Below are positions 21,895 to 33,600 of a stretch of 64,000 nt of DNA, piece by piece. Under the pieces are notes generated by a model, which made no database searches, was not told the origin of the DNA, and saw only the letters and a list, made by a program, of their open reading frames with translations. Position 1 is the stretch's first letter; every line of letters begins with the position of its first letter. The stretch is from Iris pallida (taxonomy: Eukaryota; Streptophyta; Magnoliopsida; Asparagales; Iridaceae): assembly GCA_029216955.1 (NCBI GenBank), contig JANAVB010004105.1:171501-235500 (forward strand), in the 5' to 3' direction. Made by a program: the position numbers and the translations under genes.

Positions 21895-23448
21895 CTAGCT
21901 AGCATCACTGAAGCCTTCCACTACTGACGGATCTTCGCTGTAGAAAAGTGCATATGTCTGAGTTTTCTTGAGATATCTCATAACATGCTTCACAGCTTTC
22001 CAGTGCTCAACGCCTGGATTGCTAGTGAACCGACTCAGCATTCCCACTGCAAAAGCTATGTCAGGCCTTGTGGCAGTAGTAGCGTACATCAAGCTTTCGA
22101 TGATGCTAGCGTACTCCAACTGCCTGACGCTTTTCCTTGAATTTGGCTCCAGCTTCTGATCACTCCGGTACGGTGTATCAATAAAAGGAAGATCTTGATA
22201 CCCGTAGCGAGTGAGCATCTTCTCAATATAATGAGATTGTGACAGCGCTATTCCAGTGCCTGTCCGGATGATCTTGAGCCCCAAGATTACGTCGGCATCC
22301 CCCAAGTCCTTCATACTGAACTTGGTCGAGAGGAATTTCTTTGTCTCTGTGACGCAGCTTAAATCCGTACCTAGGATTAGCATGTCGTCCACGTAAAGAC
22401 ATACGATTACTCTTCTTCCGTCAGCAAACTTCGTATAGACACACTTGTCTGTTTCACTGACCCTGTAGCCATTTGACCTTATCACCTTGTCAAACTTCTC
22501 ATGCCACATTTTGGGAGCTTGTTTCAAACCATACAGAGACTTTATCAACTTGCAAACTTTGTCTTCCAGACCTCTGACGACAAAACCTTCTGGTTGTTGC
22601 ATGTAGATCTCTTCGGTCAGCTCGCCATTAAGGAGTGCCGTTTTCACATCCATCTGATGTATCTCCAGCTTGTGTATTGCTGCTAGAGCAATTAACAATC
22701 TGATGGTTGGCATCCGAGCTACTGGAGCATAAGTGTCAAAGTAGTCGATCCCCTGCTTCTGAGCAAACCCCTTGGCCACTAGCCTGGCCTTGAACTTGTC
22801 AATGGTTCCATCTGCTTTCATCTTCTTCTTGAAGATCCATTTGCATCCGATGGGTCTTGCTCCTTCTGGTAGGTCAACCAATACCCATGTGTTGTTGGAG
22901 GTGATTGAGTCAATCTCGTTGTCTATCGTCTCCTTCCAGAATACAGCATCTCTGGTCTTCATTGCCTCATCATAGGTAAGCGGATCTGCTTCCACATGAT
23001 AGGTGACGAAGTCATCTCCGAAGTCTTTCGGCCTCCTCGTTCGCTTAGTTGACGGCTCAGCGAGTTCTGGTTCAGCTGGTGTCTCCTTGACGACAGCTTC
23101 ATCTTGGACTACTGGTTCATTAAAGACTTCTGTCTGCTTTGTACCCTCATCATTCTCCGGAAGATCCACGAGAACAATATTCTTGTGTTTTACAAACTTG
23201 TCTTCAAAGTATTCAGCATCGCAAGATTCGATGATATGGTTTGACTCGATATCAAGGAATCTCCGAGCATCACTCTTCTCGGCATACCCCAAGAAGATCG
23301 CCTTCGTAGTCCTTGTCCCCAGCTTCTGAATCTTCAGATCCAAGAGCTTCACATAAGCCAGACACCCCCACACTCGAATGACATTCAAGTTAGGTCTGAC
23401 TTTGAACCAGAGTTCATGAGGAGTTATGTCGGAAGTTGCATATGGCAC
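21895..23448 (-). CDS. Copia integrase C-terminus and reverse transcriptase
   Basis: 517 codons. The first 100 residues are the integrase C-terminal part (Pro-x-Glu-Leu-Trp ... Val-Trp-Gly-Cys, then Phe-Leu-Gly-Tyr). Reverse transcriptase follows from about residue 190: [37 protein letters not shown] and the catalytic YVDDMLILG near residue 355. The reading frame is long and intact but separated from gag by broken integrase. It ends at a stop three codons before the RNase H frame. Confidence 0.85.
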   Translation of the reverse strand: MPYATSDITPHELWFKVRPNLNVIRVWGCLAYVKLLDLKIQKLGTRTTKAIFLGYAEKSDARRFLDIESNHIIESCDAEYFEDKFVKHKNIVLVDLPENDEGTKQTEVFNEPVVQDEAVVKETPAEPELAEPSTKRTRRPKDFGDDFVTYHVEADPLTYDEAMKTRDAVFWKETIDNEIDSITSNNTWVLVDLPEGARPIGCKWIFKKKMKADGTIDKFKARLVAKGFAQKQGIDYFDTYAPVARMPTIRLLIALAAIHKLEIHQMDVKTALLNGELTEEIYMQQPEGFVVRGLEDKVCKLIKSLYGLKQAPKMWHEKFDKVIRSNGYRVSETDKCVYTKFADGRRVIVCLYVDDMLILGTDLSCVTETKKFLSTKFSMKDLGDADVILGLKIIRTGTGIALSQSHYIEKMLTRYGYQDLPFIDTPYRSDQKLEPNSRKSVRQLEYASIIESLMYATTATRPDIAFAVGMLSRFTSNPGVEHWKAVKHVMRYLKKTQTYALFYSEDPSVVEGFSDAS

Positions 23449-23837
23449 TCTGTTCAGAATGAACGTTGCCGTTAGTGCAGCTTCTCCCCAGTAGCCTTTG
23501 GAAGACCCGCAGTCAACAGCATGGAGTTCATCATCTCTGTCAACGTTCTGTTCTTCCTTTCTGCTACTCCGTTGGATTGAGGAGAGTGCGAAGCCGTTGT
23601 CTCATTGATGATTTCATGTTCTTTGCAGAATGATAAGAATTCATGAGACCGATACTCCCAGCCTCGATCACTTCTTAACCTCTTGAGTTGTTATCCAATT
23701 TGCCGCTCAGCCTCGGCACTGAACTCCTTAAACTTCTCGAATGCTTCGTCTTTAGACTTGAGCAAGTAGACGAAAGCATACTTTGAGAAGTCATCGATGA
23801 AAGTAATGAAATACTTCATCTCGGCCTTTGTAGAGAA
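23449..23837 (-). pseudogene. Copia integrase core, broken
   Basis: It continues the upstream frame after a stop. It has the catalytic block around Phe-Ile-Asp-Asp-Phe-Ser, then a second stop, then Arg-Ser-Asp-Arg-Gly, and then NGVAERKNRTL with the catalytic Glu kept. A frameshift near 23485 moves the frame into the downstream RT-bearing frame. At least two stops and one shift rule out an active integrase. Confidence 0.75.
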
Positions 23838-25361
23838 TTATTTGAAGTCACAGATATCTGAGTGAACCAACTCCAGAAGATCTGTGCTTCGATGGACCCT
23901 GTGAAAGGGTTTCCTTGTGATCTTCGTCTGAGCACATACTTCGCATTTCTTTACCTTACCCCTACACTTGGAGATAAGTCCTAGACTAGACATTCTGTTA
24001 ATCCTTTTACAATGAACATGTCCTAGCCTATTATGCCACAACTCAAGAGAATAATCAGAAAAAGTGATTGCATTTATATTATCATGCTGGGTTACAACAA
24101 GCTGAATCTTGTACATTCCTTCAGTTTGGAAAGCTTTTCCGAAGAATGTACCCTTCTTGGACATCACCAACTGGCCAGCATTGATGTCCATCCTCAAGCC
24201 TGCGTTGCAAAGCAGACTTTCAGAGATCAGGTTCTTAGCAATTACTGGAACATGCTTCACACCTTGAAGTGTCAGAGTGTTCTCCGATGTGAGTTTCAGC
24301 TCCACCGTCCCGATCTCCAGTACTTCAGCTTGTGCCTGGTTTGCCATTATGACCTTCTCTGAAGTTGGCTCATAAGAGACGAACCAGTCTTTGTCTGAAC
24401 AGACATGGCAGGTCGCACCAGTGTCTATCCACCAGTCCAAGTCAGCCCCCACAGTTGCAACCTGTGCTATCATGGCAACTAGATTAGTAATCATAAAAAC
24501 CTTACTAGGCTCACCTTGTTCTTTGGGCTTGGACTTGCATTCGGATTTGTAGTGGCCCTTCTTGCCACAATTGAAGCAAGTCACATGGGACTTGGACTTC
24601 TGCTGCTTGAAAGCAGGACCCTTCACTTTCAGATTCGTGAAGTCCTTCTTTTTGCGATGAGAAGCAGCCTGCTTCCCCTGGTACTCTCTGGTTTGGACCA
24701 GATTTGCCTTCGCCAGTTGTTTGGACAGAGTATCCATCTTCTGTTGAGAGCGCATCTCGTCCTCAACATGGATCTCTTGCAAGAAATCTTCCAAGCTAAT
24801 TTCCATCTTCTTTCGATGCATCCTTGCATAGAAGTTGCTCCATTCTGTAGGAAGTTTCGCGACGATTCCTCCAACGACAAACTTGACGACGAGGGGCATG
24901 TTCTCGTCTTCTAGTTTCTGACGCAACTTCAGAAACTCCTTCACTTGGGGCAGCATCGCCTTCTCGTCTTCGAAGGTCCACTTGTGGTATTTTTCTACCA
25001 TGAAGATCTTGGACCGGTTCTCGTCATCTTCATAGAGCTTTCCCAAGGAGTCCCATATCTCTTTGGCAGATGTCTTCTTGGAGTAGGACTCTGCCAGAGA
25101 GTCTTCCATGGAATTGAGTATCAGTAGTTTGCATATACTGTTTTCTCTCTTCCACTTCGCTTGCTTGGTCGTAGCAGCGGCCACAGCTGCAGCAAATCCA
25201 GTGGTTGGAACGATCGGTTCTTCTTCTGACAGCACGTGATCAACATTCACGAGTTGAAGATTTAAAGTGACCTTTCGTCTCCATATCTGGAAGTGTTCGC
25301 CATCGAATTTCTCCAACTTGTTAAAGCCGGTATCGATGAGCGAAACACGAGAATTATCCAT
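23838..25361 (-). CDS. Copia Gag, protease and integrase N-terminus
   Basis: 507 codons. It begins Met-Asp-Asn-Ser. The first 230 residues are the retrotransposon Gag (UBN2-like) region with the family pattern Leu-x-Phe-Asp-Gly-x2-Phe-x2-Trp. A zinc knuckle CFNCGKKGHYKSEC lies near residue 265. The aspartic protease motif WWIDTGATCHV is near residue 315. The integrase HHCC zinc finger (His-Asn-Arg-Leu-Gly-His ... Cys-Glu-Val-Cys) is near residue 450. It stops just before the first integrase catalytic block, so the polyprotein is truncated here. Confidence 0.85.
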   Translation of the reverse strand: MDNSRVSLIDTGFNKLEKFDGEHFQIWRRKVTLNLQLVNVDHVLSEEEPIVPTTGFAAAVAAATTKQAKWKRENSICKLLILNSMEDSLAESYSKKTSAKEIWDSLGKLYEDDENRSKIFMVEKYHKWTFEDEKAMLPQVKEFLKLRQKLEDENMPLVVKFVVGGIVAKLPTEWSNFYARMHRKKMEISLEDFLQEIHVEDEMRSQQKMDTLSKQLAKANLVQTREYQGKQAASHRKKKDFTNLKVKGPAFKQQKSKSHVTCFNCGKKGHYKSECKSKPKEQGEPSKVFMITNLVAMIAQVATVGADLDWWIDTGATCHVCSDKDWFVSYEPTSEKVIMANQAQAEVLEIGTVELKLTSENTLTLQGVKHVPVIAKNLISESLLCNAGLRMDINAGQLVMSKKGTFFGKAFQTEGMYKIQLVVTQHDNINAITFSDYSLELWHNRLGHVHCKRINRMSSLGLISKCRGKVKKCEVCAQTKITRKPFHRVHRSTDLLELVHSDICDFK

Positions 25362-25383
25362 CTTCTCAATAAAGCTTTGAGAT

Positions 25384-26235
25384 TGTTAGTGCCGAGGCAC
25401 AATTTTCGATGGAAAATTCTGAAACTGAAACAATTGTACACACAACGTTTCAAATGCAGCACCTTAAAGAAGATGTGCAACAGAGATCCTGGAGGATTCT
25501 GAATTACGAGGATCTAAAAAGATTCTACGTAATACACAAAAAATCTAAAGAGACTTTGTGCAAGCAACTATCGGCAGTAGAGCTTCTAAAAAAAAGTTAC
25601 TGTAAAAGGCAACAGCAGCGATGACAGGCGAGAATGAGATGCTGGGGTGAATGAACCACCGTTGCTCAAAGCTTTATTCGCCCCACACGAGCACGAACAG
25701 CTTCCAGGAACCAGCAAGTTCACGAAGAACTTCTGGAACGCTCATAAGTCAATATTTGAGACTTGAACGGGCTTCCTGGACTTAATAGACTCCCTCAACT
25801 CTCTTCTTGGTGCCTCTTTCAAAGGAGGCCAAGGGGCTCTATTTATAGAGTGGAGTTGAGACTTCACCTCTTCTCCTATCCGATGTGGGACTAAAATACC
25901 AATACTCAAAAATAGAGTTTGATATTTTAGATCATCCCACAATCAGCATAGAAGTGTGCCAGTCCACGCCTACCCCCCGAACACTCCCGTGTATGCACGA
26001 GACATCCTGGAGTCCGTGTCCGAGTCCGAGTCCGCACAACAAAAATTAACTTGCATCCTTGTTGGATTTAATCCTTTTTCCTTCTAGGAAAATACTTCCA
26101 CATGGCACAAACTTGTGCCCCACTACACCTCATGTGCACACCTCAACACAAGCAATGCATTATATTGAGATACTCACCATTTGGTGTAGCCGATGTGGGA
26201 CTATCTTTTCTAGTCCAAAGGCAAAAACACCAACA
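25384..26235 (-). repeat. 5' LTR of the minus-strand copia element
   Basis: 852 bp with the same ends as the partner LTR. On the element strand it carries a TATA box (25850-25837). Only about 22 bp separate it from the gag start codon at 25361. Confidence 0.92.
25837..25850 (-). promoter_or_regulatory. TATA box in the copia 5' LTR
   Basis: On the minus strand the sequence reads CTCTATAAATAGAG, a consensus plant TATA box oriented towards gag. The same site is present in the other LTR near 19991. Confidence 0.65.
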
Positions 26236-26329
26236 AGGTTCGAGTCCCCCAAATGTGTGTCTGCGTGTGATTTAAAAAAAAATAATCATAAACTAGTTGT
26301 CATTGCAATATAAACGAACATAATGAATA
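26236..26329. repeat. 94-bp direct duplication, right copy
   Basis: It matches 19441-19534 at 92 of 94 positions and directly abuts the right LTR. The unique flank resumes after it at 26330 (CAGTTACCATG). Confidence 0.9.
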
Positions 26330-27593
26330 CAGTTACCATGTCATTACATGCATTATTATTTGTTACAATATGTCTTGCTTGAATAATATAATTGAAGCAA
26401 ATCATTTCCATTTGTATGAAGAAATGTAGCATGTAGACATCCCAATGTCTTTATTTTCAGCTCAAAAAAAAATATATGCCTTTATTTTGCTATCCGGTAT
26501 CATTTAGCCTTCATTAACTGTCGATTTTGTTTTTTAGTGGTTAAACTTAAAAATTTTATCCTTCATTGTAATGTTTTTATTCTTCCAAAAAAAGAAAAAA
26601 AAATTAATGACACTACACTTTTTTATTTGGAATAGCCTATTACTTCAGGATAGTCCACCTTGGTGCAACTTTTATTTAGGACATACCCAAATTTACTTTG
26701 GGCTGTCCAAACCCCCCAAACCTTCATTAAACCCTTTATTCTAAAATTTATACTCTCTCTCTCTCTCTCTCTCTCCAAATTCTCAAACCATTTTTCTCTC
26801 TTTCTAAATCACAATTTCTTTCTCCAACTCCTACAATTCCAAGCAATGGCACCCAAACCCAAACCTTCATCATAATCTAGGTATGTCTTCAATATTCTCC
26901 AATATTCTTACTCCATTCATTAGGGTTTTGAAATATTTATTTGTTTTTAAATTTAATTTTCGTGAATCTTTGGTAATGCCTAAAATAATCAGATAAAATA
27001 GTTTAGAACTAATTTAAGGTTGATATTTATTTGTTTTGAATCCTAGAAATCCAATTTAGGGATTAGAAAACCGGATTGTAGAATTTATTTGCCTACAGCC
27101 AGAATGGAAACTGACGGGACTTTAGGCGAATTCTACAGTCCAGCAGTATATGCAGGACCCTAGAATTTCCTACAGTCATGTAGTATATGTAAGACTGTAG
27201 GAAAATTCTACAGTCATGTTATGCATATGGACTATAGATTTTTTCCTGATAGTCCTATTTGTAATCAGGACTATAGATTTTTCTGACAGTCCCAGTCATT
27301 TATCCATGTATCCTAAAATATATTTTTTTCCCAGTTTTGTGACAGTTACCAAAAAAATGGCCCACTACGTCGGCACGCAAGGAATGCAATGTGGCTTGTC
27401 CTGTTGAGAGACCGATCACTATCGTCGAACCCGAGCTACAGAGACAAGTCACTACATCGGCTTGCCAGTTTTGTTTGAAGACACTGGCTCCTGCTAGTCC
27501 TCTGTCTTCTTCCTCCTCCGATGAAGATGTGCCTATTGGCCGAACCCGACCAGATGATGGTTCAAGGCCTTTTCAGCAGCAACTAGTCCAATT
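26330..27593. other. Upstream region of the plant-mobile-domain pseudogene
   Basis: It is AT-rich. A CT microsatellite (26752-26775) and a leader-like stretch lead to an ATG at 26845 that opens only nine codons before a stop next to a GTATGT donor. A series of degenerate TACAGT / CTGTAG / ACTATAG repeats fills 27070-27300. A Ser/Glu/Asp-rich open frame at 27391-27593 may be part of the first exon. Confidence 0.35.
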
Positions 27594-29084
27594 TTGTCTT
27601 GTCCAAAAGGTTGCCCTATGTTGTTGTCGTTCGACAACCATATTGCATTTCAAATATGGAACGACCCGGTATGTACATTACGTTACGAAAACTTAAGCTT
27701 TGATTTAGATTATTATATATTTTATAATTTTAATTTCATCCAATTGTTAATTTTTCAAATGAGCTCTCGTATGCTAAAGGTCTTGTACCACGAGAAGAAG
27801 TGCAGTAGTTGAAACTTTGACATATTAGGGGAAGCCGTCAGGAACAAGATCATTCCTACCAGTTTTCACAATTTGGCCAATTATGCGTATAAGACGGTGG
27901 ACAACGCACTTATATCAGCATTCGTAGAGCGCTGGCATCCAGAAACCAACATATTTCATCTCCCAACGGGGGAGATAAAGATTACATTGGAGGATGTCCA
28001 TCAAATATTGGGTCTTAATATTGCAGATCGGGTCACAATAAATGAACTTTATCATGAGAAAGACCCTGAGTTCTACGATAATATCGTAGAACATGTGTCA
28101 GATTCTCTTGGGGTTGATGCTAGAAGTTTTGCAACCCTTCCAGACTTCAAGAAGTCCTACATACTTCCTTTAAAATATTTGGAGGAGATTTTCAAAGACA
28201 TGGAGGCCGTAGATGATAACGTCGACGTGGTGGCCCGTGGATACATGCATTTCATCTTAGGAGCCATTGGCATTCCAGACAAGTCCAGAATTTCAATTTA
28301 TGCCATATATCTACTGAATTTTTCCGATACCGTGGAAAAGATTTCTTGGGAAAATGATATACTAGCATACCTTAATCGCAAGCTTGGTGCAACATTTCGT
28401 GTCGGTACGAAGATAATAAGAGGATGCTAAACTCTACTCCATGTAAGGAAATATCTTCTAGTTAATCTCATATATGAAATTTCGTTGTTAAATTGTTGAG
28501 TATTCTTTTAATAATTGTATAGGCATGGATATACGAACATAGCCACCATACGCAATGTACTTAAAAATTTGGTGGTAGAAAAGATGAGAAGAGAGCATAT
28601 TTTTTGTTAGATTTACTTTGTTACAGATAGTTTGGCATCCATATCGGGATTTACGACAGAATAGTTGCCCATTGCAACCAATAGCTTTATTTCATGGTCT
28701 GATAAGTTGTCATGATATCTGGGAGCCTTATATGCCCGACAGAGTGCTTCGTCAAGTTGGCTTCGTACAAACGGCATCGAAACGCACATTGAAATTAATA
28801 AGTGCTCCGGGAGGGATAAAAATCTTGAATTATATTTCGGGCCAATTAAACTGGGTCTCGGACTTCTATACCGAGTGGCAGTGGCATGTTCTTGGGGAAT
28901 CTGAAAGACAAGTGGTGGTTGAGATGTCGGACTGCAGTGACGCTACATGACATACTATGCTAATGTCGGACATCCTATGTTGTTGAACCCTGACATGCCA
29001 AGGCCCGATATTGTGGGAGTACTGGAACCTCTTCCCGCTAAACATGTCTTATATGCTACACTGCTGAAGATGGTGAGGAACTAA
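27594..29084 (+). pseudogene. Plant-mobile-domain (PMD, MAIN-like) gene, broken
   Basis: Recognisable PMD blocks follow in order. First a Leu-Leu-Ser-Phe-x-Asn-His-Ile-Ala-Phe-x-Ile-Trp block ends at a GTATGT donor (27669). A second exon-like frame (27780-28430) has ALISAFVERWHPET, FHLPTGEIKITLEDV and ILGL. A third (28624-28950) has WHPYRDL and WEPYMPDRVLRQVGFVQ. A fourth (28947-29084) ends MVRN. The family is plant-specific, linked to silencing and meristem maintenance, and is also carried by transposons. Defects are a TGA at 27810, a TAA at 28428 and a frame change near 28947. Some of these could be spliced out, but the TGA sits inside conserved sequence, so I call it a pseudogene. Confidence 0.65.
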
Positions 29085-29465
29085 TTTATAGACTTGAAAG
29101 ATTTGTAAATGTTTACAAACTAACTTATTTTTTTGTCGTGTGATGTGCATGTTAAAAAAATAAAGGGGTTGGAAAAAAGTCTCCTACGACGCAAGGGCAA
29201 AAACTATATTGAAATCAATGAGGAGTTGCAGAACATCGACAACTATATAGATTTTTCCTTTCTGAAAAATAGAGAACATTGTACGAAGAGGCGACATGAT
29301 AACTGGTGTTGTTTCTTTTGGTTATGAACTTTTGGATGTTGTCATTTTGGTATCATTCTTTTGTGGATATTATGATTTTGATGCTAATTACTTTTGGACA
29401 ATAAGACTTCGTGGGTATGAAACTTTGTTGGTATATAATTTTGGTGCTAATTACTTGTGTCCTGA

Positions 29466-29570
29466 CAGAGAGTTTGGATTTGGAATGTCAACTTAGTTGA
29501 CAGTCCTAATCCAATGGGGTCAAGATATGTCCTGATAGAGTTTGGATTTGGACTGTCAACAAGTTGACAA
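29466..29570. repeat. Tandem duplication, ~60-bp units
   Basis: Two units share CTGAYAGAGTTTGGATTTGG, ACTGTCAAC and AGTTGACA, which makes local inverted repeats around GTCAAC/GTTGAC. Confidence 0.55.
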
Positions 29571-30644
29571 TTGTAAGGCCCCCTGATTTTTTTGATAATA
29601 TTTTTAATTATTTTATATGGATATTTAATATTTAATTATATTTTAAAGTCAATAATGACTATAGTAGTACTTTACCGTAGCTTTGATTTTTGAAGCACAA
29701 CAATTATCAAATTCTCAAAACTAGTTCCATATTCTATTCTAGACGAGTCCTTCTAGACGAGTCCACCTTCAGTTTGATATATCATGTCCCATCCAAACAT
29801 TTTTTCTTGTGCTACATTTTTTATGTACAACTTTAGGGCTAAAATAGTCATTTTAGTCTCTAAAATTTGACTAGTTTTCCAAATAGCAATTAAGGTCCAA
29901 CTCCGATCCAAATTATTTGACCTAATACATGATTTTGACCAATTTTGATCCTACTATGCACATGCCAATGGTATGCCACTCAATTGAGTTCCCATGTGCT
30001 AATTATTTTTAAATGACACATAAGACCCATATAGTGCAATTTCGGTGTTAGAAGCAATTAGAATTATTTTCAGAACTTAACCCTAGTAACACAACTTAGT
30101 GGGGGCCATCCTAGGTTGTCAACCCATAGTGGAACCATATTAGATTGATCTAATTCAAATTAAGTACAGCCATGTGCCACAAATCCTTACATCTTTGACT
30201 TAACCAATAAATCTATCCAAATATGGAAATCTACTAGACTCATCTTGCCATAGTTGGAGATTGGGGGCCCAAACCTCAACCAAATCAATCCAAACAAGAT
30301 CCATATGAACCCTAACATATAAAACCTCATATTCTTATATTTTAACCTTCAAAAACTGCAGCCCCTCTCCCCATCCATTGAAAAAAAATTGAAACTCCCT
30401 CCCAGCTCAATTCAGCCGCAGCACCTTGTGGCATAATGACAGTTTTGACCCTTTATAACATCCCATGACGCTCCATGAATATTCGTTGCGAAGTTAATGT
30501 GACCCTCTATAATTTTGTTAACCCTCCACATGTTCACAGCCTCTTCTAGTATACCAAAATAGTCCTACAAGTCACCCGAAGTCCGAAATCCAAGTCTAAA
30601 TTCGTTACAGCAGGTATGTTGTTTTGTATGTAGGGTTTCTTGTA
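29571..30644 (+). other. Possible older Ty3-type LTR, split by the 20-kb element
   Basis: It begins TGTAAGGCCCCC, like other Ty3 LTR starts here (TGTAACCCC, TGTCACCCC). It contains leader-like CCCAACCTC and Pro/Ser-codon-rich stretches near 30360-30440. It would continue after the inserted element at 50831. No partner LTR was identified. Confidence 0.3.
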
Positions 30645-30649
30645 CTTTT

Positions 30650-33600
30650 TGTAACCCCACTTTTCATATATTTTTATTATTTTCTAAGGTTTGATTTAAG
30701 AATGACATTGATTTACATTTAGTCTTCTTATTAAAATGATTGTTATATTTGTTTTCTTTTTTTCCTTGAGTTCTTTTAGCCCAAACCCTGTTGGGCCTAA
30801 ACTTGGGCCACCCCTTTTCAGTGGCTTACTGATTTCTTTTAATTAAACTCTTAACCTGTTGATTTTAAATTGCTTCATTCCAATTGCGACAGGGAAGAGA
30901 AGGGAAGGAATCAGTTGTAACTGATTTTTCAATTTTTGTCAGTGGAGAATCTTCTAATACCCAAATTTTGGCGCCAACCTAGCGTCGACTTCAAGCAGAA
31001 TTCCATCTATTTAATTCCAATCTCACCATTATTTCCTGTTGCTTCCATTCTTCTTCAAGTTGTTTCCTCCCTCAAATTCCTTGTAAAGCTGTGGCGATGG
31101 CGATGAAGGAGCCAACCCTCACCGGGAGAATGACGACGGCGATGATGGCCTGACCAACTCGACTGACGATTTGTCCTCTGGGCGACCCTTCTCTTTACTC
31201 AAATTTGGTAATTTTCCTGACTCTTGATCAAAAACTCGTTCGTTTCAAGTAATTGATCGATCCATGATGAATTCCCTTGATTCGATTGTTAAGGAGTTCA
31301 GATCTGGAAGCTCCTTTGTTTTAGATCGAACAAGCTCTTCGAAATTTCATTTCTAATGCTTGGTAAGTTATCGCCGAGCCTTGATTCTTAGTGTTGCTGA
31401 GTTCTTATTTTGATATTTGGTTGATTCTCCAAACATCAGATCGAATCGTTCGATTGAGAATTGAGGATTGATCGATTCTTGGGTGGATCTAGACAACAAT
31501 CGAGTGAGATGCCATTTCCTTTGATCCATTTTTGAAAGACTTTTCGTGATCGGAAACTTTGAATGCAGATTCTCTGGTTGGATTTAATTGTGCAGGACAA
31601 TTCAGTATCAAAGTTATATCTGAAGTAGTTGGACACGGGAAGGATTTTGTATCTGTTCTTGAGAGCGTGTCTGGTGCAGGCTTGTCACATTCGCAGGTAA
31701 TTTCCTTACCTAGTTTAGGAGAATGCTAGGTATCGGAGCTTGTTTATCAGTGATAATTTTGGCGAGAATAGTGGTTCATTGGTAGAGCTTGATATCTGTT
31801 TTTGGGTTAACTGTTCTTCTAAAAAAAAGTTGGATATGGGTTTTAGTTGATAATTCATGATTACTCTTTATCAATTCATTTTCTGTTATGCAACCTGACC
31901 TACAGATGATCGGTTTATTCCCTGTTTTAATCATTTGATTTGGGATGCTATGTTCACTCGATACCTATTTTTGGGGTGATAACTGATATCTAATGTTCTA
32001 TTTCAATCTTAGGATGTTAGTTAGGATAAATTTCAGTTGGTAGATTTTTCCCTGTCCTCAATACTGAGTTTATTTAAGCCTTGAAGGTTATCTTGAGGTT
32101 GTTATGTTGAGCCCTTGTCAAGAAAGAAGTGGACAGTAGTGATAGTATTAATTTGAGACTGTCTGTGACATATTTTAACTACAGAGGGTATTTAGCTTTT
32201 ACCTGCAAACCTCTGTTCTTTTTCGACAACTTTATGCTGTCTCCTTAGTTTCAGTAGCTTAGGGAGTCTTGATTTATAACTTATAAATACTTGTACTGAT
32301 GCTTGATTAGATGGCAGCAGAGAATAACAAGTTATCTAGAGATATAGGTTGAGTATCAGGAGTAAGGAAATCTATGTTTGTTATCAGTCTCAAGTTTGAT
32401 TTACCTCTACCTTTAGTTAACTTTAAATGATGCCAGTTAGAGATGCTGTGATCCTAAAGAATAATTGAAAGATGAATTGCCAGTATGTGCAGAGTACAGC
32501 AATATGGCCTCTTGAACCTTGTTCAGCTATTAATTCTTCTAGTTGAATGTTAGGTATTATCTGAATTTGTGGAACCCAGGGTTGTCTGACTTAAAGACTT
32601 GTTTACACCATGATTCAATTGAAATCTGAACCATAGGTTGCATACTGGATTGAGGTTTCAGTTTAAAACAAATCAAGAACTGATTAGTGGCTTTGGATGC
32701 TAAGCCGAGTTCCTAATAGGGAAACTAAGAGCGGTTGCAGGTTGAACCTTACTGCTATATTGGCTGGAAGCCTGTGGGTTGCAGTATAAATTCAGGTATT
32801 AAGTTATATTGATAAGCCTGGAGAATTGGCATATCTCGTTTACTGTGGGTTACTGTTGAGTTTAAGGCTAGCATGAGCTGTCTGTTTGTGTTCCTAGGAC
32901 TGGAAGTTGGTCACCTTTCTCTCTGTTTTCAAGTAATTGGAGAACCATCTTTCAATTTTAAGTTATGGGTTTCATGATTTAGTTAAGACTATTAGGATAG
33001 CCTATAGGCTAGTTCAGTTCAGGATTGATTTTAGTTTAGGATTGATACCTGTCTATAAAAGTCCTGTTAAGACTGTTAGACATTGAGTGGTGCTGTATGT
33101 TACAGTATCTAATTTTCAGACTATTTAGTAGGAATACCAACCTTGTATTATAGTAGTAGCTAAGCATGCTCTAGTAATTTCAGTATTTAAGAATCTGTAA
33201 CTTAACTAGGTTGTATTGTTGTTGTTTTTGTTAATGTTAACCTATAGGAAAAGCTTGGTTAGGAGAAAAACCTACTTAGAACTTGTGTAGTTGACTAATA
33301 TCTTTTAGAATTGACAACTTGTCTAAATAACTAAGTTTGCTTAAATGCTTTTGGAAAATACCTAGAAATTGATAACTTGTTTATCCTTTTAGCTTAGAGT
33401 ATAGCTATTGTTGATAATACTCTATAAAGCAAGATTAGAAGATCATTAAACTAAACTTGTATAGATTTTAATCAAATTGTAATCATATAACAGGACATGA
33501 TCACCCTGAGCAAGGCAAGTATACTCCTCGGACTTGTCCATACTTCATGTCTTGTATTCATGCTTATACCTTCTTGTTGACACGATATTTTACGAGATTA

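Larger units (their letters stand above)
19535..26235 (-). mobile_element. Ty1/copia retrotransposon, 6.7 kb, minus strand
   Basis: Two LTRs of about 850 bp bracket gag-protease-integrase-RT-RNase H in the copia order, read from 25361 down to 21448. LTR ends are TGTTAG and CCAACA. The coding region has stops and a frameshift in integrase and an in-frame stop between RT and RNase H, so it is no longer autonomous. Instead of a 5-bp TSD it is flanked by a 94-bp duplication. A 1-kb non-coding stretch between RNase H and the 3' LTR carries a hairpin array. Confidence 0.93.
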
